DNA of 64,000 nucleotides from Novosphingobium sp. BW1 (GTDB lineage: Bacteria; Pseudomonadota; Alphaproteobacteria; Sphingomonadales; Sphingomonadaceae): NCBI RefSeq assembly GCF_008107685.1, contig NZ_VIRF01000090.1, forward strand, positions 186,001 to 250,000, read 5' to 3'. The position numbers and the translations under genes were made by a program. Below the pieces are notes generated by a model. The model saw only the letters and a list, made by a program, of their open reading frames with translations. It had not been told where the DNA came from and made no database searches. Positions 17,180 to 27,602 of this stretch are shown piece after piece. Position 1 is the stretch's first letter. Every line of letters begins with the position of its first letter.

Positions 17180-18772
17180 CTAGTCCGAGCCGGCCTGTGG
17201 CCAGGGTTCGGAAAAGCGCTTCTTCCAGACCTTCCAGTCATGATTTTCCGGGTCCGAGGCGATCAACCGGTCAAGTTCCTCCTGAGCGCGATCCCGCATG
17301 CGCTGGGCCATCGCGCGAAATCCCATCGCATGGCGCAGCCGCGAGGTGGAATTCATCGCGAGCATCCAGGCCTGGCGATAAGTCGCATTCTTGGGATCGG
17401 TATCGAGCAGGTCCCGGGAGATCTCCAATTGCTTCTGGCGCTGGGCCAGCGCTTCTTCCTCGCGCCCCTGCCGAACCAGCGCATCGGCATACCACGCGTA
17501 GCGATTGGCCAGATCGCGCGTGACCTCCGCATTGTCCGGCTCCATCGCATGCACGCGCAGCAATGTCTCCAGAGCCTCATGACATTCCGGCAGGAGATCG
17601 GGATTTCCCGCCTCGTCCAGGCCGACCGAACACAGGTTCCCTTGCGCGTAGGCCAGCTCATGGCGGTATTCGGGATTGTTCGGCTCACGCTGCACCAGCT
17701 TTTGCGAGAGGGCCTTGTATGCCTGAAAGTGCGGCAAGGCCTGAAGCGGCTTCTTGCGCATGAAGATCGCATAGCCCACCCAGAACTCGCTCTGCGCCTG
17801 GCCGTAGATCCGCACCGGATCGTCCGGTGCCGCCGCCAGCAGCGCGGCCGTAGCGCGGCTGGCTTCCTGGAACTTGGCAACGGCACCCGCGACGTCGCCG
17901 CGGCGATGATCGTCCTCGCCCATGGCGTGCAGGATACGGGCCCTGCGCTCGAGCGATTCCACGGACAGGGCATCGAGATCGGCCTGCTCGGCGTAATAGT
18001 CGAGCGCGCGCGCGTTCACCGTCTCCAACACGTCGAGCCTGCCCACACCCTTCAACCTCTCGCGCAGATCCGTCAGCATGAATTCGATCAGCCCCTCGGC
18101 CTGTCTGCGTTGCTCGTCCGCTTCGCGCTGCGCCCTTATGGCGAACACCAGCATGAGGCCCATCACTAGGGCAAGAACGATGGCCAGCGCCGTGATAGAG
18201 ATCACATGACGCATCCGGCGCTGTGCATCGCGCTGAATGATTTCATCGAGGGCGAGGCCCGACAGCCCCGCCAGGATCTTGAGGCGGGCGAGCTGGCGCC
18301 CATCCTTGTCGGGCCGGAAGTCGGCGGCGATGGGCTCGCGCACCTTGCCGTCGCTTCCCGGCATGACGAGCGCGGCCGGGAAACTCTCCGAGGGTTCTCC
18401 GCGCAGCAGCGCAGCAATCACCGGACGTTCGGGATGGAGACGCCGGAACAGGGCAATCTCGGCGTTGACCCAGCGCGAGGCCGCCGCCTCGGGCGAACAC
18501 AGCACAAGCAGCGCGCCCGATCCGGCCAGAGCCTTTTCGACCTCGGAATCAAGGCTGCTCGCCGCCGGCAGCTCGGCCCGGTCGCGGAAGATCGGCGCAA
18601 GACGCCGGGGCACGCGCCCGCGCGGCGTTTCAGAGCCGACAAGGCGCGCAGGAATGCGGTAATTCTCGAGCCAGCGGTGCAGGCGCCCCGCCTCCCGCTC
18701 GTCGGCGTGGCTGTAGCTCAGGAAGGCGCGGTAGCGATCCTGCGGCGCGGCAATGGCATCCTCTTGCCTCAT
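17180..18772 (-). CDS. TIR-domain protein with TM helix and TPR repeats
   Basis: A 530-residue protein. The N-terminal TIR domain spans about 13-130: RYRAFLSYSHADEREAGRL is box 1. A SLDSEVEKALAGSGALLVLCS strand-helix-strand and ASRWVNAEIALF follow; Glu105 of W-V-N-A-E is at the position of the catalytic Glu of NAD-cleaving TIRs. One TM helix lies at about 190-211 (ISITALAIVLALVMGLMLVF). The rest (about 240-530) is TPR-like helices. TIR-TM-TPR proteins are often effectors or signalling parts of bacterial conflict systems; NADase activity is inference. First gene of the operon with the two genes downstream. An 8-bp inverted repeat lies 43 bases upstream of the start. Confidence 0.85.
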   Translation of the reverse strand: MRQEDAIAAPQDRYRAFLSYSHADEREAGRLHRWLENYRIPARLVGSETPRGRVPRRLAPIFRDRAELPAASSLDSEVEKALAGSGALLVLCSPEAAASRWVNAEIALFRRLHPERPVIAALLRGEPSESFPAALVMPGSDGKVREPIAADFRPDKDGRQLARLKILAGLSGLALDEIIQRDAQRRMRHVISITALAIVLALVMGLMLVFAIRAQREADEQRRQAEGLIEFMLTDLRERLKGVGRLDVLETVNARALDYYAEQADLDALSVESLERRARILHAMGEDDHRRGDVAGAVAKFQEASRATAALLAAAPDDPVRIYGQAQSEFWVGYAIFMRKKPLQALPHFQAYKALSQKLVQREPNNPEYRHELAYAQGNLCSVGLDEAGNPDLLPECHEALETLLRVHAMEPDNAEVTRDLANRYAWYADALVRQGREEEALAQRQKQLEISRDLLDTDPKNATYRQAWMLAMNSTSRLRHAMGFRAMAQRMRDRAQEELDRLIASDPENHDWKVWKKRFSEPWPQAGSD

Positions 18773-18814
18773 GGCTGTGGCGCATTCATCCCAAGCGGCC
18801 TCATGACCCGTCCA

Positions 18815-18843
18815 GATACCGCCTCGGCCGCATGTGCGGTATC
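18815..18843. promoter_or_regulatory. Inverted repeat upstream of the TIR operon
   Basis: GATACCGC at 18815-18822 and its complement GCGGTATC at 18836-18843 with 13 bases between, 43 bases upstream of the TIR-TPR start. The spacer contains CGGCCG. It could be an operator or a leader stem-loop for the operon. It lies in a 200-base gap that otherwise shows nothing recognisable. Confidence 0.35.
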
Positions 18844-18972
18844 CCCCATTTCGCCAGGCGACAGCACGTAAACGGCTGTTTTCCCGGGATGGTCCTCATA
18901 CCTTGGAATATCACACCGGGGCCCGGACGCAAGCGCCCTGCGCCCTGTCCCGGCACCTGCAGGTCCTAGCCG

Positions 18973-20760
18973 TCAGGCCGCGACCCGCACCCCGTTGCGC
19001 CCGGACTGCTTCATGTCCTTTAGGGCGGTGTCGGCAATGCCCTGCGCGTCCTCGGGCGTCATGCCCGAACGCAGCTGCACCACGCCGCAGCTCACCGAGG
19101 ACAGGACGGCGACATCGCCTGCCCGGCAGACCGGGCTTTGCCGCACGGCCTCGGCAATACGCTCGCAGATGCTGCGCGCGGTCAGGATGTCGCAGCGCAG
19201 CAACAAGGCGAACTGGTCGGCCCCGAGGCGCGCGACGACATCGGTGTCGCGCGCGTTGCGCTTGATGCGCCGCGCCACTTCGACAAGCGCAGCATCGCCC
19301 ACGACCAGGCCGTGCTTGTCGTTGATCGTGTGGAAACTGTCGAGATCGACGAGCGCCAGCGAAATCGGACGCCCCACGTCCTCCATTGCCCGGTCGAGGT
19401 GAACGAGGAAACTCTCGCGCGCGCAGACGCCTGTCAGACGGTCCGTCTCGGAACGGCCGATCAGCGCCAGGTCAAGCGCACGGCGTTCGGTCACATCGCG
19501 CAAGGTCACCACCCACCCTGAGTGCGCACGCCCCTGACGCAGAAGGCCAATGGTCCCCTCCAGGACAAGCGCGGGACGGCGCATCGGGGAGAACTCGATC
19601 AGCCGGGTCGCGCCCTGCGGCCCGAAATCCTGACTGCCAAAGGCCTTGCCCAGCTCTTCCATGAGATCGTGGATCTGCAGCGAGACCGTCTCGCAGGACC
19701 GCCCGATCATCTCCTCGGCCGAAATTCCCAGAAGCGCCTGTACAGGGCCCGTCGCCCATTTGCACTGGCCCGAACTGTCAAAGCCCAGGCAGGCGGTGAC
19801 CGCGCTCTCCAGCACCTGGCGCAAGGCTTCCTCGCGTTCGGCCAGACGGATCGCCATATGCCGCCGCGACGTCACCAGCGAGGCGACCGGAAGGCAGGTC
19901 AGGAGCAGCGCGCCCAGGTAGAGCTGAAAGAACAGCGTCTGAAGCTGCGCAGATACGGGCATGCCCGCAACCGGCCCCTGGCCCACAAGCGTCGCCCCGA
20001 GACCCGTGAAGGCCACCAGCATGACACCCAGCTTGGTGCCAAGACGACCAAGCCGGAACGACAGGTAGATCACCAGGCACATCGGCAGGAACAGGAGCGG
20101 CACGAAGGACTGGGCGAAGACCGCGGCTGTGGTCACAAGCAGCAGCGCGTAGCCGCCGAGCGCGCTCCACATCTCGCGCCGGTTGGCAATGCGCAGCCAG
20201 CGCACATAGCTGCCATCGAACAGCGCACACAGGAACGGGGTGAGGACCAGCAGGCCAAGGGCATTGCTGAAATACCAGTTGCCGACCGAGATCAGGAACG
20301 GCTCACCAAACGTCAGAGCCGTCACTGTAGCACCGATGAGCGCGGCGATCAGCACAGCCACCCCGCCAGCGTAGAAGACAAAGCGCCAGATGGCCCGATT
20401 GGTGGCAAAAACGTCCGCCTGCGGCGTGCGGCGCAGCACCAGCCAGGCCGCGAGCAAGGTTTGCCCCATGTTGATCACGCCGTAGGTGACGAGAACGGGC
20501 GACCATCCGCGCGCAACGGTATTCGCCGCGAGGTTTGCCGCCCAGCCGGCCGCCAGCACCCACCCCCAGTTGGAGCGCGGTTCGCGCAGCAGAAGAGTGA
20601 GGATGATGGCATCGGCGGGCCAGATCGTGGCGATGTCGTAGCCAGTGCTGGTCAGTTGGATGGCGATCATGGCGAGCACGAAATACCCCACCGCCGCAAT
20701 GATCGCGGCGTCGGCACGTCGCTCGAGCACTGCACGCGATTCGGAGCCTGGGTTCACCAT
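18973..20760 (-). CDS. MASE1-PAS-GGDEF protein with degenerate signature (GADQF)
   Basis: 595 residues from the ATG at 20760 (MVNPGSESRAVLER), chosen because longer starts overlap nifA. The N-terminal half has about eight TM segments with WPADAIILTLLL and GWAANLAANTVARGW, the MASE1 sensor fold. A PAS domain (about 330-440; ACLGFDSSGQCKWATGP) and a C-terminal GGDEF-type domain (about 450-595) follow. The active-site motif GG(D/E)EF reads GADQF (in VVARLGADQFALLL), so the catalytic Glu is Gln and the second Gly is Ala. The IALVDLDSFHTIND metal-binding stretch is kept. It is probably a c-di-GMP/GTP-binding or inactive domain rather than an active cyclase. Located between the TIR operon and nifA, same strand. 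Confidence 0.85.
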   Translation of the reverse strand: MVNPGSESRAVLERRADAAIIAAVGYFVLAMIAIQLTSTGYDIATIWPADAIILTLLLREPRSNWGWVLAAGWAANLAANTVARGWSPVLVTYGVINMGQTLLAAWLVLRRTPQADVFATNRAIWRFVFYAGGVAVLIAALIGATVTALTFGEPFLISVGNWYFSNALGLLVLTPFLCALFDGSYVRWLRIANRREMWSALGGYALLLVTTAAVFAQSFVPLLFLPMCLVIYLSFRLGRLGTKLGVMLVAFTGLGATLVGQGPVAGMPVSAQLQTLFFQLYLGALLLTCLPVASLVTSRRHMAIRLAEREEALRQVLESAVTACLGFDSSGQCKWATGPVQALLGISAEEMIGRSCETVSLQIHDLMEELGKAFGSQDFGPQGATRLIEFSPMRRPALVLEGTIGLLRQGRAHSGWVVTLRDVTERRALDLALIGRSETDRLTGVCARESFLVHLDRAMEDVGRPISLALVDLDSFHTINDKHGLVVGDAALVEVARRIKRNARDTDVVARLGADQFALLLRCDILTARSICERIAEAVRQSPVCRAGDVAVLSSVSCGVVQLRSGMTPEDAQGIADTALKDMKQSGRNGVRVAA

Positions 20761-20845
20761 CGTCGCCCCGATAGTCCGGCAAGGGTTAACCCAATGTATA
20801 CCTGTCCAACAAAACCGGCAAAAACCCCGGCAAACCGAAGCATTA

Positions 20846-22645
<1,800 letters not shown>

Positions 22646-22747
22646 GACGGAAGCCTTTCTGCCGTCAGCCCATTCCTCTCCATTTCCCGGTTCCGGCACC
22701 GCTCCCTTGCAGAGTCGGGCCCGCGTCTCTTCGTGGTTCGACGCGTC

Positions 22748-22761
22748 TTGATTTGAACAAA
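22748..22761. promoter_or_regulatory. Weak Fnr/FixK-like box upstream of nifA
   Basis: TTGAT-TTGA-ACAAA at 22748-22761, about 103 bases upstream of nifA. One half-site (TTGAT, ATCAA on the nifA strand) is perfect and the other matches three of five. It could give oxygen control of nifA, but a one-sided match in 200 bases is weak evidence. Confidence 0.25.
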
Positions 22762-22832
22762 CGTCTCAAACCCCAAGCGATTCGACAAGAGAATAAGCAC
22801 CCTCCCCCAGGACTTCCTTGCAGTAATCTGAC

Positions 22833-22856
22833 AAAGTCACGCACCTGCATGACTTT
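22833..22856 (-). other. Hairpin at the end of fixX / upstream of nifA
   Basis: Perfect 7-bp arms AAAGTCA (22833-22839) and TGACTTT (22850-22856) with a 10-base loop, overlapping the fixX stop codon. There is no T run behind it on the minus strand, so it is not a canonical terminator. It may partly insulate nifA from the upstream operon or bind a regulator. Confidence 0.3.
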
Positions 22857-23154
22857 ATCCAAACTTGTAGAGCACCCCGAAACCACCGCGCGGATAGTTC
22901 CACTCGACCTCGCCTGTCTTGCGGGTCAGGATGCGACAGGTCCCGCATTCGAGGCATCCATCGGCCGCCACTTCGACCTGCCCGGTTTCGGTGACGGCAT
23001 AGCATCCCGCCGGGCACAGGCGGGTCATCGCCAAAAGGCTGGCGGAGGGGACCTCGTGCTCGCGCACGCGGATATGAGGCTTTCCGGCATCGACGAGATA
23101 GCGGTTCTGAAACAGCTTCTCCTCTACCTTGGTAGCGGTGGCGATTTCGGTCAT
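22855..23154 (-). CDS. fixX: FixX, ferredoxin-like subunit
   Basis: A 99-residue ferredoxin-like protein with the FixX cysteine pattern: RLCPAGCYAV and later GCLECGTCRIL, giving a [4Fe-4S] site. The C-terminus GGFGVLYKFG is typical. It is the last subunit of the FixABCX electron-bifurcating complex, which passes electrons from NADH through FixAB flavins to quinone (via FixC/X) and to the ferredoxin or flavodoxin that feeds nitrogenase. Starts 41 bases after fixC; end of unit A. Confidence 0.95.
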   Translation of the reverse strand: MTEIATATKVEEKLFQNRYLVDAGKPHIRVREHEVPSASLLAMTRLCPAGCYAVTETGQVEVAADGCLECGTCRILTRKTGEVEWNYPRGGFGVLYKFG

Positions 23155-23195
23155 TGCGCGTCTCCTTTCATGGTTGGGCGGAATGTGCGGTCCCC

Positions 23196-24509
23196 TTAGC
23201 GCCAGGCGCGGGCCACGCGCCAGGCATCGCCCAGCAGGCCCCGCAGGCTCCGGCTGTCGCGAAAGCTCTTGAGGATGGCCTTTTCCTTGGTCTTCTTGTC
23301 GACCCCGTCGACCCGGAACCAGGTCTGCATGGCTTGGCTGAAGAGGCGCGGATAGGTGCCAAAGAAGGTGGCCTTGTTGGCGTCGAGCAGCCCGGGGATT
23401 CCCTTGTACTTCTTGAGGTCCTTCATCACGAAGGTGGCTTCGAGGCGCCGCTCGTACTCCTTGAGAGTATAGCCATCCATCGCCTCACCCTTTCGGTGGA
23501 GCGCAACCACGGTCTCGGCCGCGATGCGCCCCGTCGTCATGGCCAGGTTTGAGCCCTCGCGGTGAACCGCGTTCACGAACTGCCCGGCATCGCCGACCAC
23601 GATCCAGCCATCGCCGGTAAGCTGCGGGATCGCCTTGTAGCCCCCTTCGGGGATCAGGTGGGCGGCGTATTCCTTGACTTCCGAGCCTTCCAGCAGCGGC
23701 GCGATCGAGGGGTGCGCCTTGAAGGCTTCCAACAGTTCGGCGGGCGTCACTTCGCCTTGCGCAAAGTCGGAGACGATGCAGCCGATGCCGACCGAGATCG
23801 ATTCCTCGTTGGTATAGAGGAAGCCGGTGCCAGTCATGCCGCGCGTGATCGTGCCCATGGCCTCGATCACCACGCCCTCGTTGCCCTTCAGGTTGAAGCG
23901 CGCCTCGATGGTTTCGCGGGGCAGGAAGTGCATTTCCTTGACCGCCAGCGCGACGCTTTCGGGCGCGATCTCGGGCCGCAGCCCCGAACGCTGGCCAACA
24001 AGGCCGTTGACCCCTTCGGCAAGGATCACCACGGGCGCGAAGATCGGGTTGCCCTGGCGGTCGGTGCGTACGCCGATGACCCGGCCGGTGAGATCCTTGA
24101 CCAGTTCGGTCACGGTCGTCTCGCACAGGACCAGCGCGCCCGCTTCCTTGACCTTGGCGGAGAACCACTTGTCGAACTGCGCGCGCAGGATGGTGTAGCG
24201 GTTGGGCTTCTCTTCGTTGAAGTCGCCCGAGCGGTAATGCATGCCGGTGTGTGAGGTATCGTCCATCGACCACATGCGCTGCTCGATTACATGGCGTTCA
24301 AGCGGCGCTTCCTCGCGAAATTCCGGGATGATCTTCTCGAGCGCATCGGAATAGAGGATCGCGCCCTGCACGTTCTTCGAGCCCGCGTACTCGCCGCGCT
24401 CGATCTGGAGGACGCTGAGCCCCTCCTTCGCCAGGGTATAGGCCGCCGCGTTGCCCGAAGGCCCGGCCCCCACAACAATCGCATCGAACGCGTCCTCCAT
24501 CTCGGCCAT
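23196..24509 (-). CDS. fixC: FixC, ETF:quinone oxidoreductase-like flavoprotein
   Basis: A 437-residue flavoprotein with an N-terminal FAD-binding motif (DAIVVGAGPSGNAAAYTLAK) and an internal GWIVVGDAGQFVNAVHREG FAD motif. The length and order match FixC, which is related to ETF:quinone oxidoreductase. It accepts electrons from FixAB and, with FixX, delivers them toward quinone as the downhill branch of bifurcation. Fifteen bases or less separate it from fixB; same strand as the rest of unit A. Confidence 0.95.
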   Translation of the reverse strand: MAEMEDAFDAIVVGAGPSGNAAAYTLAKEGLSVLQIERGEYAGSKNVQGAILYSDALEKIIPEFREEAPLERHVIEQRMWSMDDTSHTGMHYRSGDFNEEKPNRYTILRAQFDKWFSAKVKEAGALVLCETTVTELVKDLTGRVIGVRTDRQGNPIFAPVVILAEGVNGLVGQRSGLRPEIAPESVALAVKEMHFLPRETIEARFNLKGNEGVVIEAMGTITRGMTGTGFLYTNEESISVGIGCIVSDFAQGEVTPAELLEAFKAHPSIAPLLEGSEVKEYAAHLIPEGGYKAIPQLTGDGWIVVGDAGQFVNAVHREGSNLAMTTGRIAAETVVALHRKGEAMDGYTLKEYERRLEATFVMKDLKKYKGIPGLLDANKATFFGTYPRLFSQAMQTWFRVDGVDKKTKEKAILKSFRDSRSLRGLLGDAWRVARAWR

Positions 24510-24523
24510 GGTCTCTCTCCTTC

Positions 24524-25621
24524 TCAGCTGGCCATCCGGGTGACGCGCAGGCGCCGTGCGAAGGCCTGTGTCAATGCGGGCAACAGCGTGACCGCATCGG
24601 CGACGATGCCCAGGTGCGCGAACTCGAAGATCGGCGCCCTGGGGTCTGTATTGATAGCCAGGATCAGGTCAGCGCCTTCCACGCCGACACGGTGCTGGAT
24701 CGCGCCCGAAATCCCGGCGGCGATATAGAGCCGGGGCCGGATGGTCTTGCCGGTCTGGCCGATCTGGCGATCCGAGGTGATCCAGCCCTTCTGCACCAGC
24801 GGACGCGAGCCTCCGTACTCGGCGCCGAGCACCTGCGCCAATTCCTTCACCAGCTGGAAATTCTCGACCGAGCCCAGCCCCCGGCCACCGGCCACGACGA
24901 CATCGGCATAGGGCAGCGCGGCGGTGTCGCTGTCCCGGTCGGCAATGAAGTCGAGCACCTTGGTGACGACGTCGTCCTCGGCGATATTCGGCGTAAACTC
25001 GACGATGCGCCCGGTGCGCCCTTCTTCGCGCTCGGGCATGGCCATAACGCGCGGGCGCACGGTCGCCATCTGCGGGCGGAAGTTGAGCGTGAAGATCGTG
25101 CACAGGAGCGAGCCGCCGAAAGTGGGCCGCGTCGCGGCGAGCGAGCCGTCCTCGTCGATGGCAAGCTCGGTCGAATCCGCCGTGAGGCCGGTCTTGAGCG
25201 TGGTCGCCACCGAGCCCGCCAGGTCGCGGCCAAGGTTGGTCGCACCCAGCAGCAGGATCTCGGGCTGGTAGGTGTTGACGATGTCGGTCAGGACCTGCGT
25301 CGAGGTTTCGTTGCGGTAGTGCTTCAAGGCCGGATCGCAGGCGATGTAAACACAGTCCGCGCCGTATTCGAAGCAGTCCTGCGCCGCCTTGCCCAGCGCC
25401 TCGCGGTCATCGCCCATGACGACCGCGGCGAGGTCCACGCCGCGCTTGTCGGCGAGCTTGCGCCCTTCGCCCAGCAGTTCAAAGGAGACCGAGTGGACGG
25501 CCCCGTGCTCGATCTCCACCGCCACCCAGACGTGCTTGTACGCCTTGAAATGCTCGGGCAGTTCCCTCTTCGTGTTGGCACGACCTCCCTTGGCGGGAGC
25601 GGGCTTTGCTGCATCGGCCAT
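24524..25621 (-). CDS. fixB: FixB, ETF alpha-like subunit
   Basis: A 365-residue electron-transfer flavoprotein alpha subunit. The N-terminal Ala/Pro/Lys-rich leader (AKPAPAKGGRANTKRELP) precedes the ETF alpha fold. The C-terminal FAD site is visible as VVVAGGRGLGSVENFQLV, followed by a region where GQTGKTIRPRLYIAAGISGAIQH matches the ETF FAD signature. With FixA it forms the flavin heterodimer that bifurcates NADH electrons. Located between fixA and fixC with short gaps (17 and 14 bases). Confidence 0.95.
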   Translation of the reverse strand: MADAAKPAPAKGGRANTKRELPEHFKAYKHVWVAVEIEHGAVHSVSFELLGEGRKLADKRGVDLAAVVMGDDREALGKAAQDCFEYGADCVYIACDPALKHYRNETSTQVLTDIVNTYQPEILLLGATNLGRDLAGSVATTLKTGLTADSTELAIDEDGSLAATRPTFGGSLLCTIFTLNFRPQMATVRPRVMAMPEREEGRTGRIVEFTPNIAEDDVVTKVLDFIADRDSDTAALPYADVVVAGGRGLGSVENFQLVKELAQVLGAEYGGSRPLVQKGWITSDRQIGQTGKTIRPRLYIAAGISGAIQHRVGVEGADLILAINTDPRAPIFEFAHLGIVADAVTLLPALTQAFARRLRVTRMAS

Positions 25622-25638
25622 CGGTCCAGCTCCTTTTC

Positions 25639-26496
25639 TCAGACGTAGTGATGGAGGGCCCGGGCGGTGAGGTCATCCTCGACGCCCGGCGCCCTTCCGA
25701 AGATTGCGTCGACCACGGCGCGCGCCTTTGCGTCCATGGTGCCTTCGGCCGCGATCATCTCGGCGGCCTCCGAGCGCGCGGTGGGAGCAAAGACCTTCTT
25801 CACGATGGTCGGCGAGCCGCGCAAGCCGCACCTGGTAAGGTCCTCGATGCCCACGTCAGCCGCGTTCCAGGTGATGATTTCGGCGCGCGCGGCCTCCAGC
25901 GCCTGCGCGATCGTGCCGCGCCGCATCTCGTTGGTCGCCTCAAGCATGGTGATCAGCACCGGCAGTTTCGTCGCCAGCACCTGCGTGCCCGTCTCGGCGC
26001 GGCGCTCCACGGTGATCCGGCCTGCCTCAAGGTCGGTCACTACGATCTTGGAGATGTAGGTCAGCTGGTTGAGCTTCAAGCGGCTGGCGATGCCCGGCCC
26101 GACCTGCGCGGTGTCCCCGTCGATGGTCTGCTTGCCGGTGAAGACGATCTCGGGCGTGCCGAATTCCTCGCCGATTTTCGTCAGCGCCATCGAGAGCGCG
26201 TAGCTCGTCGCCAGCGTATCGGATCCGGCGAAGTAGCGGTCGGTCAGAAGCACCGCGCGGTCTGCCCCGAAGGTCAGCGCCTTGCGCAGCGATTCCGAAG
26301 CCGTGGGCGGGCCCATGCACAGCGCCGTCACGCTCGCGCCAAGGCGATCCTTCAGGCGCAGCGCCTCCTCCAGCGCGAAGAGGTCGTAGGGGTTGATGAT
26401 CGTCGGCACGCCCTGGCGCATGATCGTGTTCGTGACCGGGTGAACACGGATCTGCGCACTGTCGGGCACCTGCTTGATGCACACCACGATATGCAT
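25639..26496 (-). CDS. fixA: FixA, ETF beta-like subunit
   Basis: A 285-residue ETF beta-type protein starting MHIVVCIKQVPDSAQIRV, the typical FixA N-terminus. It contains ETVFTGKQTIDGDTAQVGP-like residues around 140 (IVFTGKQTIDGDTAQ), the ETF beta signature. It binds the bifurcating flavin and NADH. Starts four bases after the nifW stop, so it belongs to unit A. Confidence 0.96.
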   Translation of the reverse strand: MHIVVCIKQVPDSAQIRVHPVTNTIMRQGVPTIINPYDLFALEEALRLKDRLGASVTALCMGPPTASESLRKALTFGADRAVLLTDRYFAGSDTLATSYALSMALTKIGEEFGTPEIVFTGKQTIDGDTAQVGPGIASRLKLNQLTYISKIVVTDLEAGRITVERRAETGTQVLATKLPVLITMLEATNEMRRGTIAQALEAARAEIITWNAADVGIEDLTRCGLRGSPTIVKKVFAPTARSEAAEMIAAEGTMDAKARAVVDAIFGRAPGVEDDLTARALHHYV

Positions 26497-26500
26497 TGTC

Positions 26501-26842
26501 TCAGCCTCCTGTCAGGGCATCGAGCGGCACGAAGGGCCGGTTGGGTTCGGGTTTGGGCGCAACGGCCTCCTTGTGGACCTTGAACAGGCGCTCCGCGATC
26601 GGCGAGGAGGCCACGAAGTCGGCGTAGGCCTGCGCGAGGTGTTCAGCGCAAAGCGCATAAAGCTCGGTATCGTCGGCGCTTTCCAGCGCGCCCTCGACCT
26701 CGCTGCCGCGCAGGTACTGGCCCATGCGGCGAAGGATGTGGAGCCGTGCGACCTGGACCACCTGCGGGTCGTATTCGACGCCGAGCAGCTCGAAGAAGTC
26801 CTCCGCGCTCGAGAGCTGTTGCAGTTCGTCAAGCAGGCTCAT
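26501..26842 (-). CDS. nifW: NifW, nitrogenase-stabilising protein
   Basis: 113 residues from the ATG at 26842 (MSLLDELQQLSSAEDFFELL). FFELLGVEYDPQVVQVARLHILRR is the NifW signature region in form; the residues I rely on are F-F-x-x-L-x-V-x-Y/F-D-x-x-V. NifW associates with the MoFe protein and helps protect it from oxygen. The start overlaps the end of cysE by 14 bases, suggesting translational coupling. Confidence 0.92.
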   Translation of the reverse strand: MSLLDELQQLSSAEDFFELLGVEYDPQVVQVARLHILRRMGQYLRGSEVEGALESADDTELYALCAEHLAQAYADFVASSPIAERLFKVHKEAVAPKPEPNRPFVPLDALTGG

Positions 26843-27602
26843 GGCTGTCCTCCTGACGATCGAAATCGGGGCAGACCGGCGCGTGCCCATCTCTATGGGC
26901 GTCCCTGTAGGCCAAGCGCGCCTCGAGGAACTCGATACGGTCGAGCAGCTCGGACACCGCCTCGCCCACCGGATCGGGCATGAGATGATGGTCGAGGTCG
27001 ATCCGGCCTGACACGCGGCGCCGCTCGGTAGCCCCGCGCACCACGCGCCCCGGGATGCCGACCACCGTCATCGCAGGCGGAACGGGATCGACGACCACGC
27101 TGTTGGCGCCCACGCGCGCGCCCTTGCCCACCGTGATCGGCCCCAGGATCTTGGCGCCGCAGCCCACCAGCACGCCGTCTTCGAGCGTGGGGTGGCGCTT
27201 GCCCGGCGCCCAGCTTGTCCCGCCCAGTGTCACCCCGTGATAGAGCGTGACATCATCGCCGATCTCGGCAGTCTCGCCGATGACGACGCCCGCGCCATGG
27301 TCGATGAAGAAGCGCCGGCCGATACTCGCGGCGGGGTGGATGTCGACATTGGTCACAAGACGCGCGAACCAACCCAGGAAGCGGGCCGGGACGCGCAGGC
27401 CCTGCTGCCACAGGGCGTGGGCCAGCCGGTGCCAGATGATCGCGTGGACGCCCGGATACGTCAGCAGGACCTCCAGCGCCCCGTTCGCCGCCGGATCGCG
27501 CGCGGCCACGCAAGCCACGTCCTCGCGCAGGAGAACGAAGAGCGAGGGCCGAGCCCTGACAGGACGTGCGCCAAGCGTATCGAAGGGCGTCGCGACGGGC
27601 AT
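26829..27602 (-). CDS. cysE: nif-linked serine O-acetyltransferase
   Basis: 257 residues from the ATG at 27602, which overlaps the nifV stop by one base (TGATG). The SAT helical N-terminus is followed by left-handed hexapeptide repeats (DIHPAASIGRRFFIDHGAGVVIGETAEIG is the catalytic region; DHG and the later VTLGGTSWAPGKRHPT loop are diagnostic). It makes O-acetylserine, boosting cysteine for NifS and Fe-S cluster assembly, as with cysE1 in Azotobacter nif clusters. Confidence 0.94.
   Translation of the reverse strand: MPVATPFDTLGARPVRARPSLFVLLREDVACVAARDPAANGALEVLLTYPGVHAIIWHRLAHALWQQGLRVPARFLGWFARLVTNVDIHPAASIGRRFFIDHGAGVVIGETAEIGDDVTLYHGVTLGGTSWAPGKRHPTLEDGVLVGCGAKILGPITVGKGARVGANSVVVDPVPPAMTVVGIPGRVVRGATERRRVSGRIDLDHHLMPDPVGEAVSELLDRIEFLEARLAYRDAHRDGHAPVCPDFDRQEDSHEPA

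Noticed and set aside
20761..20845. Repeated CCGGCAAA words between nifA and the MASE1 gene as a terminator or repeat array
   Set aside because: They are direct, not inverted, repeats and only about three short copies, so no hairpin or array can be claimed.
22748..22761. Fnr/FixK box as certain control of nifA
   Set aside because: Only one half-site is perfect; listed as a weak site, not a firm call.
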